Shown here one piece after another: positions 33,540-41,816 of a DNA stretch of 64,000 nucleotides. The notes under the pieces were generated by a model that was not told the DNA's origin, did no database searches, and saw only the letters and a program-made list of their open reading frames with translations. The position numbers and the translations under genes were made by a program. Position 1 is the stretch's first letter, and each line of letters begins with the position of its first letter. Source of the stretch: Pseudomonas brassicacearum subsp. neoaurantiaca (lineage in GTDB: Bacteria; Pseudomonadota; Gammaproteobacteria; Pseudomonadales; Pseudomonadaceae); assembly GCF_013608025.1 (NCBI RefSeq), contig NZ_VDLV01000003.1, positions 62,001 to 126,000 of the forward strand, in the 5' to 3' direction.

Positions 33540-33617
33540 TCATTTGATGCACTGCCCCGACCGGCTCTGGCACAACGCGAACAACCAGCGGCGCAGGCGC
33601 ACGAATTTCAGTTCCAT
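33540..33617 (-). CDS. Possible 25-aa ORF overlapping the deiminase stop
   Basis: The ATG at 33617 overlaps the TGA of the preceding gene by 10 bp (ATATGGAACTGA). The product starts MELKFVRLRRWLFALCQSRS and ends GQCIK. It is basic with two Cys. The overlap is what a coupled tiny gene would show, but chance is quite possible. Confidence 0.25.
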   Translation of the reverse strand: MELKFVRLRRWLFALCQSRSGQCIK

Positions 33618-34249
33618 ATCAGAAGCTCCGCTGGCGTGGGGTTGTAGGCGTTGCACGGGTTATTCAATTGCGGGCAATTGGAGATCAGGACGATCACGTC
33701 CATCTCGGCCCGCAGGTCGACGTATTTGCCCGGCGCTGAAATCCCGTCTTCGAAGGTCAGGCCGCCGTCGGCGGTTACCGGCACGTTCATGAAGAAGTTG
33801 ATGTTCGGTCCGATGTCGCCCTTGCCCAGCCGGCCATCGTGGGCGCAGGCCCGCAAGTAGTTGTCGCGGCAGCTGTGCATGTGGCGTTTTTCCAGGGCGT
33901 AGCGCACGGTGTTGCTTTCCTGGGCGCAGGCGCCGCCGAGGGTGTCGTGGCGCCCGCAGGTGTCTTCGATGATGGTCAGCATGGGGCGGCCGAGGTTGGA
34001 ATACAGTACGCTGCCGCTAGTCAGGTAGACGCTGTTCTGTCGGCGCAAGGTGCGTTGCACGTCATAGCGTTCCTTGGGGTTGGCCAGGCTGTAGAACAGC
34101 GTATCGACCGCCTGGTTGCCCTCCAGGTCGAGGATGCGCAGGGTCTGGCCGGCCTTGACCTCGGTCAGCCACGGCTCCCCGGCGGGAATCGTGGCGCGGT
34201 AGACGGCGGTATCGGGTTGCTTGGCTGTGGTGGCGATAGCAAGTGACAT
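33608..34249 (-). CDS. Carboxyguanidine deiminase subunit (UAAP2/DUF1989)
   Basis: The ATG at 34249 (MSLAIATTAKQPDTAVYRAT) gives 213 aa of the DUF1989 family, long annotated as urea amidolyase-associated protein 2. Conserved stretches are LDLEGNQAVDTLFYSLANP, TIIEDTCGRHDTLGGACAQE and GPNINFFMNVPVTADGGLTF. Published work showed that UAAP1 and UAAP2 form the carboxyguanidine deiminase CgdAB, which converts carboxyguanidine toward allophanate. I do not assign which subunit is A or B. It follows the sister gene by 11 nt and precedes the carboxylase. Confidence 0.88.
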   Translation of the reverse strand: MSLAIATTAKQPDTAVYRATIPAGEPWLTEVKAGQTLRILDLEGNQAVDTLFYSLANPKERYDVQRTLRRQNSVYLTSGSVLYSNLGRPMLTIIEDTCGRHDTLGGACAQESNTVRYALEKRHMHSCRDNYLRACAHDGRLGKGDIGPNINFFMNVPVTADGGLTFEDGISAPGKYVDLRAEMDVIVLISNCPQLNNPCNAYNPTPAELLIWN

Positions 34250-34260
34250 GGCGACGATCC

Positions 34261-34986
34261 TCAAGCGAACAGGCGGTCGGTGTTGATGAAGCCGCGCTGA
34301 TTTTCCGGGCGCGAAAGGCGGCAGTGTTCGGCGACGCTGGCATCAGCGTTCATCCAACTGAGCTTGAGCGGTTGCGGGGCGTATTGCGGGTTCGGGTCCA
34401 TCGGGTGTTGCAGCGCGGTCAGCACCACCAAGGTGTCCATCGGTGCATACAACTCGATGTAATCGCCGGCCTTGGAATTGCCCTCGACGAAGTGAAAGTG
34501 GCCGGCCGCGTCGACATCGACCCGGCTGAACAGGTTGAGGGTCATCAGCAGGTCGGACAGGCCCAAGCCCCATTTGCCCAGTTCTACCAGCAGGTTGTCG
34601 GTGCCGTTGCGAAAGAAGCCGTTGCGCAGTTCCTGGTAGCGGCCCTGGCCATATTTCTCGGCGACTTCCTCGGCGCAGAGCACACCGCCAAAACTGTCGC
34701 TCCAACCACAGGTGTCAGCGGTGATCGCCGCCAGCACTCGACCCATGTCCGAATACAGGCAATGGCCGGCGGTGAGCTTGGCGGTGTGTTGGCATTTGAG
34801 GCTGTCCGGAAGGTTCAGGCGTTCGGTTTTTTCGTTGGCGTTGAGCAGTGTCAGGCTCACGTTGGCGCCACCGCGCAGATCGGTCAGGCGCAGCAGTTGG
34901 CCGCGCTTGAGCACGAAGGAGCGGTGGCCGCCACCGGGTAGCAATTCTTCGGCGAAGGGGGGAAACAACTGGATCGAATCGGTCAT
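34261..34986 (-). CDS. Carboxyguanidine deiminase subunit (UAAP1/DUF1989)
   Basis: The ATG at 34986 (MTDSIQLFPPFAEELLPGGG) gives 241 aa of the same DUF1989 family as its neighbour. Related motifs are LTDLRGGANVSLTLLNANEK, ITADTCGWSDSFGGVLCAEE and DDLLMTLN-like NLFSRVDVDAAGHFHFVEGN. The first gene of the pair, it starts 13 nt after the ABC ATPase stop. Together with its partner it should deiminate carboxyguanidine; the two paralogues probably form a heteromer. The substrate assignment follows from the literature on CgdAB and from the riboswitch upstream. Confidence 0.88.
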   Translation of the reverse strand: MTDSIQLFPPFAEELLPGGGHRSFVLKRGQLLRLTDLRGGANVSLTLLNANEKTERLNLPDSLKCQHTAKLTAGHCLYSDMGRVLAAITADTCGWSDSFGGVLCAEEVAEKYGQGRYQELRNGFFRNGTDNLLVELGKWGLGLSDLLMTLNLFSRVDVDAAGHFHFVEGNSKAGDYIELYAPMDTLVVLTALQHPMDPNPQYAPQPLKLSWMNADASVAEHCRLSRPENQRGFINTDRLFA

Positions 34987-34999
34987 GGAAAAACTCCTC

Positions 35000-35788
35000 T
35001 CAAGCAATACGCAACGTGCCGGCCAAATCGGCGGGCAGGGCGTCGACGGCGGCACGGGCGGTGCGGCGGTCGCTGTTCAATGGAATGTCGTAGGTGATGC
35101 GCGCGCCGTAGGCGCCGGGGGCGTGGGGATCGACGCGCACCTTGTCGAACACCAGCAGGCGCGTGCCGAGGCTGAAACCTTCGGACAGGTCGTGGGTGAC
35201 CATGAACACCGTCAATCGGGTCTCGCGCCACAACGCCAGCAGCAGCGCGTGCATGTCCTTGCGGATGCCGGGGTCGAGGGCGCCGAAGGGTTCGTCCAGC
35301 AGCAGGACCCGCGGCTTCATGATCAAGGCCTGGGCAATCGCCAGTCGTTGCTGCATGCCGCCTGAAAGCTGCGCCGGGTATTTGTCCAGCGCGTGGCCGA
35401 GGCCGACCTTGTCCAACAGTTGCGCCGCCTCTTCGCGAGCCTGGCGCTTGGCACTGCCGAACAGACGGCCCAGCAAAGGCGAACGCGGCAACTCCAGGCC
35501 CAGGGCGACGTTGTCCAGCACCGTCAGGTGCGGGAACACCGAATAGCGCTGGAACACCACGCCCCGGCTGGCATCCGGCTCGCCCGCCAAGGGTTCGCCA
35601 TCCAGCAGGATCTGTCCGCGGCTGGTGCGCTCCTGGCCCAGCAACAAGCGCAGGAAGGTCGATTTGCCGCAACCCGAAGCACCCACCAGCGTGCAGAACT
35701 CACCCTCGGCGACGTTCAGGTTCAAGCGTTCCAGCACGACCTGGTCGGCGTATTGCTGCCAGACGTTGTTTACCGTGATGAAGCTCAT
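35000..35788 (-). CDS. ABC transporter ATP-binding protein (guanidine/urea-type importer)
   Basis: The ATG at 35788 gives 262 aa. Walker A is GASGCGKST, the signature is LSGGMQQRLAIAQ and Walker B is RVLLLDEPFGALD, followed by the His loop VFMVTHD. This is the NitT/TauT/SsuB type of import ATPase. Its start overlaps the permease gene by 4 bp (ATGA). It energises uptake by the permease and the binding protein encoded upstream. The cargo is inferred to be guanidine or a related amide because of the riboswitch and the enzymes in the same operon. Confidence 0.92.
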   Translation of the reverse strand: MSFITVNNVWQQYADQVVLERLNLNVAEGEFCTLVGASGCGKSTFLRLLLGQERTSRGQILLDGEPLAGEPDASRGVVFQRYSVFPHLTVLDNVALGLELPRSPLLGRLFGSAKRQAREEAAQLLDKVGLGHALDKYPAQLSGGMQQRLAIAQALIMKPRVLLLDEPFGALDPGIRKDMHALLLALWRETRLTVFMVTHDLSEGFSLGTRLLVFDKVRVDPHAPGAYGARITYDIPLNSDRRTARAAVDALPADLAGTLRIA

Positions 35789-36600
35789 GCTCTCGCCCCC
35801 TCGTACCAAGGGAACGCTCGAAGGGTCAGGCGCCTGAGCCCCCAGTCCATCAGCCAGGCGAGCAGCGTGATCCACACCACGTACGGCAGGATCACGTCCA
35901 TCGCCAGGTAGCGACGCACGAGGAAAATCCGATACCCGAGCCCGTCCGTGGAGGCGATGGCTTCGGCGGCGATCAGGAACAGCCAGGCCGAGCCCAGCAT
36001 CAATCTCAGGGAGATCAGCAGGCGTGGCAGCAGTTGCGGCAGCACCACCCGCAGCATTAGCGTCCAGGTCGAGGCCCCGAGGGTCTGGGCCTTGATCAGC
36101 AGTTCGGACGGAATCTCCCGGGCGCGCTGTTCCAGATCCCGCGCCAGGCACGGCGTGATGCCGATCACGATGAGCATCACTTTCGACAGTTCCCCCAAGC
36201 CGAAGACGATGAACAGGATCGGCAGGATCGCCAGGGGCGGCACCATCGAGACCACGGTAAGCAAGGGCGACAGCGGCGCGCCGAACAGCGGCAGCGTGCC
36301 GGCGGCAATGCCCAGGCACAGCCCTGCCAGGGCGCTGATGCCCAGGCCGATCGCCAGCCGACGCAGGCTCGACGCGGTGTCTTGCCAGAGCAGGTAGTCG
36401 CCGCTGCGGGCATCGGCGGTGAAGGCCAGGCGTTTCACCGCATCGACCATTTGCACGGCGCTGGGCAGCAGCTTGTCGTTGGGGTTCTCTGTCAGTCGTT
36501 CGGCCGAGCCCATGAAATAGGCGAACAGCACCAGCGCGAATGGCAGGATGACCAGCAGCAAGCGGCTGGGGCGATCCGGGTAGCGATTGATCAGGCGCAT
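35785..36600 (-). CDS. ABC transporter permease
   Basis: This is a 271-aa membrane protein with six predicted helices (LLLVILPFALVLFAYFMGSA near the N-terminus, several more after about residue 80). The EAA-type loop is at ARDLEQRAREIPSELLIKAQ-TLGAS. It belongs to the NitT/TauT-type permeases. It forms the inner-membrane channel with the ATPase, whose gene it overlaps, and receives substrate from the periplasmic protein encoded just upstream (15 nt). Confidence 0.92.
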   Translation of the reverse strand: MRLINRYPDRPSRLLLVILPFALVLFAYFMGSAERLTENPNDKLLPSAVQMVDAVKRLAFTADARSGDYLLWQDTASSLRRLAIGLGISALAGLCLGIAAGTLPLFGAPLSPLLTVVSMVPPLAILPILFIVFGLGELSKVMLIVIGITPCLARDLEQRAREIPSELLIKAQTLGASTWTLMLRVVLPQLLPRLLISLRLMLGSAWLFLIAAEAIASTDGLGYRIFLVRRYLAMDVILPYVVWITLLAWLMDWGLRRLTLRAFPWYEGARA

Positions 36601-36615
36601 GCCAGGTCCTCCGGT

Positions 36616-37683
36616 CTAGAGCTTGGCGTCGGCGGCGAGCTGCACGTAAGTGGGGTCGAAGCGCAGCTTGAGGTTGGCCTTGTCGCCGCGGGTCACGCCA
36701 TTGGCGAACGTCATGCCGACTGCGTCGGTGCTCTTGGCGCCTTCACCCAGCAAGCCGTGCTTGAACGAGAACTCGGCCACTTTGCCCATGGTGGCGGGCA
36801 GTTGATCGCTGGTGGCGAAGCCCAGCGCTTCCTTGGCCGTGGCGAACAATTTGGTGGTGTCCAGTTGCGCCTGGAAACCTTTGAGGTCGGTGCCCGACGC
36901 CTTGGCCATGTGTTCCAGCGCAGCGTTGGCGGCGGCATTCCTGGCATTCATCAGCGCCACGACTTCGAACCAGGCGCCAGTCAAAGCCTTGCCCAGGGCG
37001 GGGTTGTCCTGGAGGGTCTGGGTGTTGACCACCATCATGTCCATGATCTCGCCGGGCACCTGGCTGGAGTTGAACACTTCGCTCACGCCTGGCTGGGCTT
37101 TGATGTCCGAGAGCATCGGGTTCCAGGTGGTGACGGCCTTGACCTGGTCGGTGTTGAAGGCGGCGGAAATGTCGGCGTCTGAGGTGTTGATGACTTTCAG
37201 GTCTTTCTCGGTGAGATTGACCGAGTCCAGGGCGCGGGCCAGCAGGTAATGGGACACCGACAGCTCCACCAGGTTGACGTCCATGCCCTTGAGGTCGGCG
37301 ACTTTCTTGCCGTCGCCCTTGAGGACGATGCCGTCATTGCCGTTGGAGAAATCGCTGACGATCAGCGCAGTGCTGTCCACGCCACCGGCGGCGGGGATGG
37401 TCAGGGCGTCCATGTTGGTCATGGTGCAGCCGTCGAATTGGCCGGCGGTGTATTGGTTGATGGATTCGACGTAGTCGTTGAGCTGCACGACATCAATGGT
37501 GATGCCGTATTTTTTCGCCCACTTATCGACGATGCCTTGGCTGCCGGCGTATTCCCAGGGCATCCAGCCGGCGTAAATGGTCCAACACACGCTGAAGTGG
37601 TCTTTTTGCGCGGCGGCGGACGAGAAACTCACGAGACCGGCGAATGCGGCGAGGAGCAGGGCGGACAGACGAAGCTTGAACAT
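36616..37683 (-). CDS. ABC transporter substrate-binding protein, first gene of guanidine operon
   Basis: The ATG at 37683 gives 355 aa beginning with a signal peptide (MFKLRLSALLLAAFAGLVSF, cleavage near SSAAAQ). The mature protein is an ABC-type periplasmic binding protein (NitT/TauT fold) of the kind listed as putative urea transporter binding protein (CWTIYAGWMPWEYAGSQGIV, GQFDGCTMTNMDALTIPAAG). It is the first gene after the guanidine-I riboswitch. Its ribosome binding site CTGGAG is inside a 10-nt stretch complementary to the riboswitch, so translation is probably controlled by guanidine. Confidence 0.92.
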   Translation of the reverse strand: MFKLRLSALLLAAFAGLVSFSSAAAQKDHFSVCWTIYAGWMPWEYAGSQGIVDKWAKKYGITIDVVQLNDYVESINQYTAGQFDGCTMTNMDALTIPAAGGVDSTALIVSDFSNGNDGIVLKGDGKKVADLKGMDVNLVELSVSHYLLARALDSVNLTEKDLKVINTSDADISAAFNTDQVKAVTTWNPMLSDIKAQPGVSEVFNSSQVPGEIMDMMVVNTQTLQDNPALGKALTGAWFEVVALMNARNAAANAALEHMAKASGTDLKGFQAQLDTTKLFATAKEALGFATSDQLPATMGKVAEFSFKHGLLGEGAKSTDAVGMTFANGVTRGDKANLKLRFDPTYVQLAADAKL

Positions 37684-37738
37684 GGTGGTTCTCCAGTTGA
37701 TCAAGGGCGGACAGGAGCAACGCGGCACCGCGAACGGT

Positions 37739-37841
37739 GGCTTGTCTCCCGGGCTTTTGTCCCGCCGTGTAACCTCAACTGGAGGTCGCCAACTCTCGGA
37801 CCAGCCACTCGCCAAAGGCGAGCCGGAACCCTAGTCAGCCA
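37739..37841 (-). ncRNA. Guanidine-I riboswitch (ykkC/yxkD class)
   Basis: On the minus strand the leader shows the ykkC motifs in order: CTAGGGTTCCG, CTGGTCCGAGAG, ACACGGCGGGACAAAAGCCC and GGGAGA. It is closed by a 5-bp P1 helix TGGCT/AGCCA (37837-37841 and 37739-37743). It ends about 55 nt before the binding-protein ATG. A hairpin CCTC-CAGTT-GAGG inside the aptamer contains CTCCAGTTGA, the exact complement of TCAACTGGAG at the ribosome binding site (37691-37700). Ligand binding would keep the aptamer hairpin and free the site; without ligand the two can pair. The mechanism is inferred from complementarity. Confidence 0.93.
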
Positions 37842-37894
37842 TTGCAAATTGTGGTGCCGCGAACCTGTGATGACTCCTGCACGGGGATTGTTAA

Positions 37895-37910
37895 AGCGAG
37901 AGCCGTGCCA
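37895..37910 (-). promoter_or_regulatory. Sigma-54-type promoter of the guanidine operon
   Basis: TGGCACG-GCTC-TCGCT on the minus strand has the -24 GG and -12 GC at the required spacing (consensus TGGCACG-N4-TTGCW). It lies about 55 bp upstream of the riboswitch. It would place the operon under RpoN and probably NtrC, as expected for a nitrogen source. No clear NtrC site was found. Confidence 0.6.
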
Positions 37911-38149
37911 ATTCGGGCAAAGGCCCATGCCAGAGCGCGCGGGCGTCGGAGAGGGATGATCGAGGGCGGATTTGTGCTTGCTTGTGGTGCCATGGCGCAC
38001 CGGAAGAGGGCGACGAGTGACATGTTTCCAGTTGTTGCCAGGTCGCACCAGATTCCGATTTTGCTGTCTGAATATTCGTCAGTCACACAACGTTGACTGC
38101 CGCCCATCAGCGTCGCTGATGTGGCCCATTCGCGGTCCAGGAGGCCGCC

Positions 38150-38548
38150 ATGTATCGACGACTGCTCCTCATTGCGTTTCTTGGTCTGACTCTTTCGGCA
38201 TGCGTGCCTTACTACGACGGAGACTCGAGCTATTACCGTTCAGAGGTCTACACCTCGCCAGGGCCGGCCTACTACAGCGGAGGATATTATTCGGCACCGC
38301 GTGGCTATTACGCACCGCGGTATTACCAACCGGCGCCACGCTATTACTCGGCACCGCGGTATTACCAGCAAGGCCCGCGCTATTACTCGCCACCGCGAGC
38401 GTATCGGTCTTATCCGGATCGGGGTGGCTGGGGTGGCCGTGACCGGGGTGGTTGGAATGACGACCGAGGCGGTCGTGGCGGGCGGGATCATTGGGGACAC
38501 GGTGAGCGTGGACGTGGTGACCGCGATGGACGGGGTAACCACCGCTGA
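38150..38548 (+). CDS. Tyr/Gly/Arg-rich lipoprotein, 132 aa
   Basis: The signal sequence MYRRLLLIAFLGLTLSAC has a lipobox with Cys18, so the product is a lipoprotein. The mature part is low-complexity: repeated Tyr-Tyr units (RYYQPAPRYYSAPRYYQQGP) and then a Gly/Arg/Asp-rich tail (GGWGGRDRGGWNDDRGGRGG). No enzyme domain is seen. It may be an exposed, disordered or cell-envelope protein. It is monocistronic with a strong terminator after it, and divergent from the guanidine operon. Confidence 0.75.
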   Translation: MYRRLLLIAFLGLTLSACVPYYDGDSSYYRSEVYTSPGPAYYSGGYYSAPRGYYAPRYYQPAPRYYSAPRYYQQGPRYYSPPRAYRSYPDRGGWGGRDRGGWNDDRGGRGGRDHWGHGERGRGDRDGRGNHR

Positions 38549-38560
38549 TCCCCGGACAAC

Positions 38561-38590
38561 AAAAAGCGGCGCATTGAGCGCCGCTTTTTT
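38561..38590. terminator. Rho-independent terminator after the lipoprotein gene
   Basis: The stem AAAAAGCGGCGC/GCGCCGCTTTTTT closes a 5-nt loop and carries a T run on one strand and an A run on the other, so it can work in both directions. Confidence 0.9.
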
Positions 38591-38613
38591 GTGCCTGCCA
38601 TAAATCCATCCCC

Positions 38614-38701
38614 GTGGGAGCGAGCCTGCTCGCGAAGACGATGGCACATTCACGATTGTCGTAACCTGACCCACCGCTTTCGCGAGCAGGCTCGCTCCCA
38701 C
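38614..38701. repeat. REPIN (GTGGGAGCGAGCCTGCTCGCGAA type)
   Basis: Inverted 23-bp arms at 38614-38636 and 38679-38701. It lies between the lipoprotein terminator and the convergent enoyl-CoA hydratase-family gene. Confidence 0.9.
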
Positions 38702-38707
38702 AAAGGC

Positions 38708-39820
38708 TCACTCGTTGGATAAGTCCGCCAACGGATGCCGCCCCTCCCACACCTTGTGAAAATGCGCCTCGACCGCCGCTTCCGGCACACGATTGATGTC
38801 TGGCCAGTGCCAACGGGGCTTGTGGTCCTTATCGATCAACCGTGCCCGCACGCCTTCGCTGAACTCCGGATGACGGCAGCAATTCAGGCTCAAGGTGTAC
38901 TCCATGCGGAACACCCCGGCCAAGGAAAGATGCCGCGCCCGGTTGATCTGCTCCCAGACCAGGTGCGCCGTCAGCGGTGAACCTTCGGTCATGGTCTTGG
39001 CTGCCTTGGCGATCAGCGGATCGGGGTGATCCACCAGCAAACTCAGGGCTTTCCAGGCGCAGCGCACATCGCTGACATCCAGCCATTCGTCGATCTTCTC
39101 CCGGCGGGGCAGCCATTGGGCTTCGGGCAACTGGGCGAGGGCTTCTTGCTGCAAGGCCTTGAGCAGGCTGTTGAGCTGCATCTCGGTCTGTTCCTGCCAG
39201 TTAAGCTGCAGCAGGCCCTCGATCAAATCGTCCTGTTGACCGTCCAGGAGGAAACGGTCGGCCAGGCCAAGGTCGATGGCGTCACGGGCATTCATGTGGG
39301 CACCGGTCAGGCCGAGGAACAGCCCGAGCTTGCCCGGCAGGCGCGACAGGAACCAACTGGCGCCGACATCCGGATACAGGCCGATGCTGATCTCCGGCAT
39401 CGCCAGGCGACTGCTCGGCGTAACGATCCGTGTGCTTGCGCCTTGCAGCAAACCCATGCCGCCGCCCAGCACATAACCGTGGCCCCAGCACAGCAGCGGC
39501 TTAGGGTAGGTGTGCAGGTTGAAGTCCAGGCGGTACTCAGCCGCGAAGAACTGCGCGGCCAGCGGTGGCACCTCACCGGGATGAGCGCGGCAAGCCTCCA
39601 CCAGGCTGCGCACTTCGCCACCGGCGCAGAAGGCCTTGGCGCCGTTGCCGCGCAACAATACACAAACGATCTGCGGCTCCCTGGCCCAGGCATCCAGGCG
39701 ATCATGTAGGGCGTTGATCATCGGCAGCGTCAGGGCATTCAGGGATTTTTCCGCATCCAGGGTGGCGATGCCGAGCCGCGCACCATTGCTACCGGTAAGT
39801 TCTTCGAAGTGCAGATTCAT
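38708..39820 (-). CDS. Enoyl-CoA hydratase/isomerase family, 3-hydroxyisobutyryl-CoA hydrolase-like
   Basis: The ATG at 39820 gives 370 aa. It has the crotonase fold with oxyanion segments KAFCAGGEVRSL and WGHGYVLGGGMGLLQGAS. The active-site region AMPEISIGLYPDVGASWFL is the type seen in 3-hydroxyisobutyryl-CoA hydrolases (valine breakdown). The length of about 370 aa fits this ECH_2 group, longer than plain hydratases. It is divergent from ung and alone in its transcript. The substrate is inferred from family. Confidence 0.88.
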   Translation of the reverse strand: MNLHFEELTGSNGARLGIATLDAEKSLNALTLPMINALHDRLDAWAREPQIVCVLLRGNGAKAFCAGGEVRSLVEACRAHPGEVPPLAAQFFAAEYRLDFNLHTYPKPLLCWGHGYVLGGGMGLLQGASTRIVTPSSRLAMPEISIGLYPDVGASWFLSRLPGKLGLFLGLTGAHMNARDAIDLGLADRFLLDGQQDDLIEGLLQLNWQEQTEMQLNSLLKALQQEALAQLPEAQWLPRREKIDEWLDVSDVRCAWKALSLLVDHPDPLIAKAAKTMTEGSPLTAHLVWEQINRARHLSLAGVFRMEYTLSLNCCRHPEFSEGVRARLIDKDHKPRWHWPDINRVPEAAVEAHFHKVWEGRHPLADLSNE

Positions 39821-39951
39821 CGTGACCTCGATCAGAAATTTGAATGATCAGTATGACTGCTGTGGTGGAAAGTGTCGGATCAGCGTCAGATCAATTGACA
39901 AGCCTTGTAGGCTTTCCTAGGGTGCGCCCATTGTTTTTACCGGGTGTGCCC

Positions 39952-40644
39952 ATGACTGCTGACGACCGTATCAAACTCGAACCGAGCTGGAAGCAGGCAC
40001 TGCGTGCCGAATTCGACCAGCCCTACATGGCAGAGTTGCGCGAATTCCTGCGCCAGGAATTCGCCGCCGGCAAGGAGATCTACCCACCCGCGCCGTTGAT
40101 TTTCAATGCGCTCAATTCCACGCCGCTGGACAAGGTCAAGGTTGTGATCCTTGGCCAGGACCCGTATCACGGTCCGGGCCAGGCCCATGGCTTGTGTTTT
40201 TCGGTGCAGCCGGGCGTGCCGACACCGCCCTCGCTGGTGAACATCTATAAGGAATTGAAGCGCGACCTGAACATCGACATTCCCAACCACGGTTACCTGC
40301 AAAGCTGGGCCGACCAGGGGGTGTTGCTGCTCAACACAACCTTGACCGTGGAGCGCGCCAATGCCAACGCCCACGCCAAGAAGGGCTGGCAGCACTTTAC
40401 CGACAGGGTCATAGAGGTGGTCAGCGAACACCAGCCTCACCTGGTGTTCCTGTTGTGGGGCGCCCATGCCCAGAGCAAGCAGAAGCTGATCGATGCGACC
40501 AAGCATCTGGTGCTGACCTCGGTGCATCCGTCACCGCTGTCGGCCCATCGGGGATTCATCGGCTGCGGGCATTTCAGCCGGACCAACAAGTTCCTTGAGC
40601 AACATGGCGAGAAGCCGATCGAATGGCGGTTGCCGCCGGTTTGA
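39952..40644 (+). CDS. ung: Uracil-DNA glycosylase Ung
   Basis: The ATG at 39952 ([20 protein letters not shown]) gives 230 aa, normal for family 1. The water-activating loop [18 protein letters not shown] has Asp70, FNALNSTP and [10 protein letters not shown] are in place, and the Leu loop is [11 protein letters not shown]. It removes uracil from DNA to start base excision repair in the cytoplasm. The 131-bp gap to the divergent hydrolase gene presumably holds both promoters. REP sequences follow the stop. Confidence 0.96.
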   Translation: MTADDRIKLEPSWKQALRAEFDQPYMAELREFLRQEFAAGKEIYPPAPLIFNALNSTPLDKVKVVILGQDPYHGPGQAHGLCFSVQPGVPTPPSLVNIYKELKRDLNIDIPNHGYLQSWADQGVLLLNTTLTVERANANAHAKKGWQHFTDRVIEVVSEHQPHLVFLLWGAHAQSKQKLIDATKHLVLTSVHPSPLSAHRGFIGCGHFSRTNKFLEQHGEKPIEWRLPPV

Positions 40645-40665
40645 TACGCCAACCAGACGGCCCCC

Positions 40666-40758
40666 ATCGCGAGCAAGCTCGCTCCCACACTGGATCTTCA
40701 GCGGCTATCAGATTCCTGTACGCCGCAAATCCCCTGTGGGAGCGAGCTTGCTCGCGAT
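40666..40758. repeat. REP pair between ung and the transporter gene
   Basis: Inverted REPs at 40666-40689 and 40735-40758 with the AGCAAGCTCGCTCCCAC core, in the opposite head-to-tail arrangement to the other REPINs in this window. Confidence 0.85.
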
Positions 40759-40772
40759 GAAGGCGACTCGGT

Positions 40773-41816
40773 TTAAGCGTTTGAATCCGGCCTGCGCATC
40801 CAATACCTGAACAACGGCTCCGCCAGAAACAGCACGAACAACAGCCGCATCACCTGCAACGCCGTGACCAACGGAACCGACAACTGCAGCGTTTCCGCCG
40901 TCAGGCTCATTTCGGCGATGCCACCGGGCATCATGCCCAGTGTCAGCGAACGCAAGTCCAGCTGGGTCAGGGTGCTCAGGCCCAGTGCCGCAAGCGTCGC
41001 GATCAGCATCGTCAATACCGTGCCAACCAGCGTGCGTCCCATGAACGACGGTGCCCGACGAAAGAACTGCCGGTTGAAATGGCAACCTAATCCACTGCCG
41101 ATCAACCACTGGCCGACTTGGCTGGCGCCGTGGGGCAGGCCGATGTGCAGATCCCAGCCAATGCTCACCGCCGCGCTGACCAGCAGCGGCCCGAATAACC
41201 ATGGGTTGGGTTGGCGCAAGCGTTCCCAGATCCAGGCGAGCAGGGCGCCAGCCGGGAACAGGATCGCCAGCCACATCCAGTCCACTGTCGTGGCGTGTTG
41301 CACCGGGGTTCCATCGCCCAGCAGATACTTGAACGCGGCCGGCACGCATAGCACCACCACCAGGACCCGCAAGCTCTGGCCCGCGGCAACATGGCTGAGC
41401 ATCGCACCGTTGCGGGCGCCAAGGTTGACCATCTCGCCGGAGCCGCCAGGCATGCTGGAGAAGAAAGCGGTGGCGCGGTCTTCGCCGGTGCGGCGCATCA
41501 GCCAGACACTCACCACGCTGGACACGCTGGTGATCAGCGCGCCGAAGAAAATCAGGCCGAAGTGGCTCAGGACTTGTTCCATCACCATCGGCGTAAAGTG
41601 CAAACCGATGCCGATGCCCACCACCCATTGGCCGCATTTGCGGCCGCCGGGGATTTCCATCAATTGCCACGGCGTCAGGCAGCGCACCAGGATGATCGCC
41701 AACAGCGAGCCGACCATCCAGGGCAAGGGCCAGCCGATCAGGCTGGCCAGATAACCGCCGGCCAAGCCGACCAGCGGTGTTCCCCACCAATGTCTGAAAG
41801 TTGTTGCCTCAGACAT
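40773..41816 (-). CDS. AbrB-family membrane transporter
   Basis: I choose the ATG at 41816 (MSEATTFRHWWGTPLVGLAG), 347 aa; an ATG 4 codons earlier is possible. The protein is almost all membrane helices in two similar halves. The repeated FFSSMPGGSGEMVNLGA and LGMMPGGIAEMSLTA are the signature of the AbrB (once called ammonia monooxygenase-like) family. The substrate is unknown. It overlaps the end of tctA by 8 bp and belongs to the tct operon. Confidence 0.85.
   Translation of the reverse strand: MSEATTFRHWWGTPLVGLAGGYLASLIGWPLPWMVGSLLAIILVRCLTPWQLMEIPGGRKCGQWVVGIGIGLHFTPMVMEQVLSHFGLIFFGALITSVSSVVSVWLMRRTGEDRATAFFSSMPGGSGEMVNLGARNGAMLSHVAAGQSLRVLVVVLCVPAAFKYLLGDGTPVQHATTVDWMWLAILFPAGALLAWIWERLRQPNPWLFGPLLVSAAVSIGWDLHIGLPHGASQVGQWLIGSGLGCHFNRQFFRRAPSFMGRTLVGTVLTMLIATLAALGLSTLTQLDLRSLTLGMMPGGIAEMSLTAETLQLSVPLVTALQVMRLLFVLFLAEPLFRYWMRRPDSNA

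Noticed and set aside
37986-38001. GGTGC-N6-GCACC inverted repeat as an NtrC site
   Set aside because: The arms are in the reverse orientation to the NtrC consensus GCAC...GTGC, so it was not called.
40708-41790. 360-codon minus-strand frame over the AbrB-type gene
   Set aside because: It is a shifted frame over the same region. The 40773-41816 frame shows clear membrane helices and family motifs.
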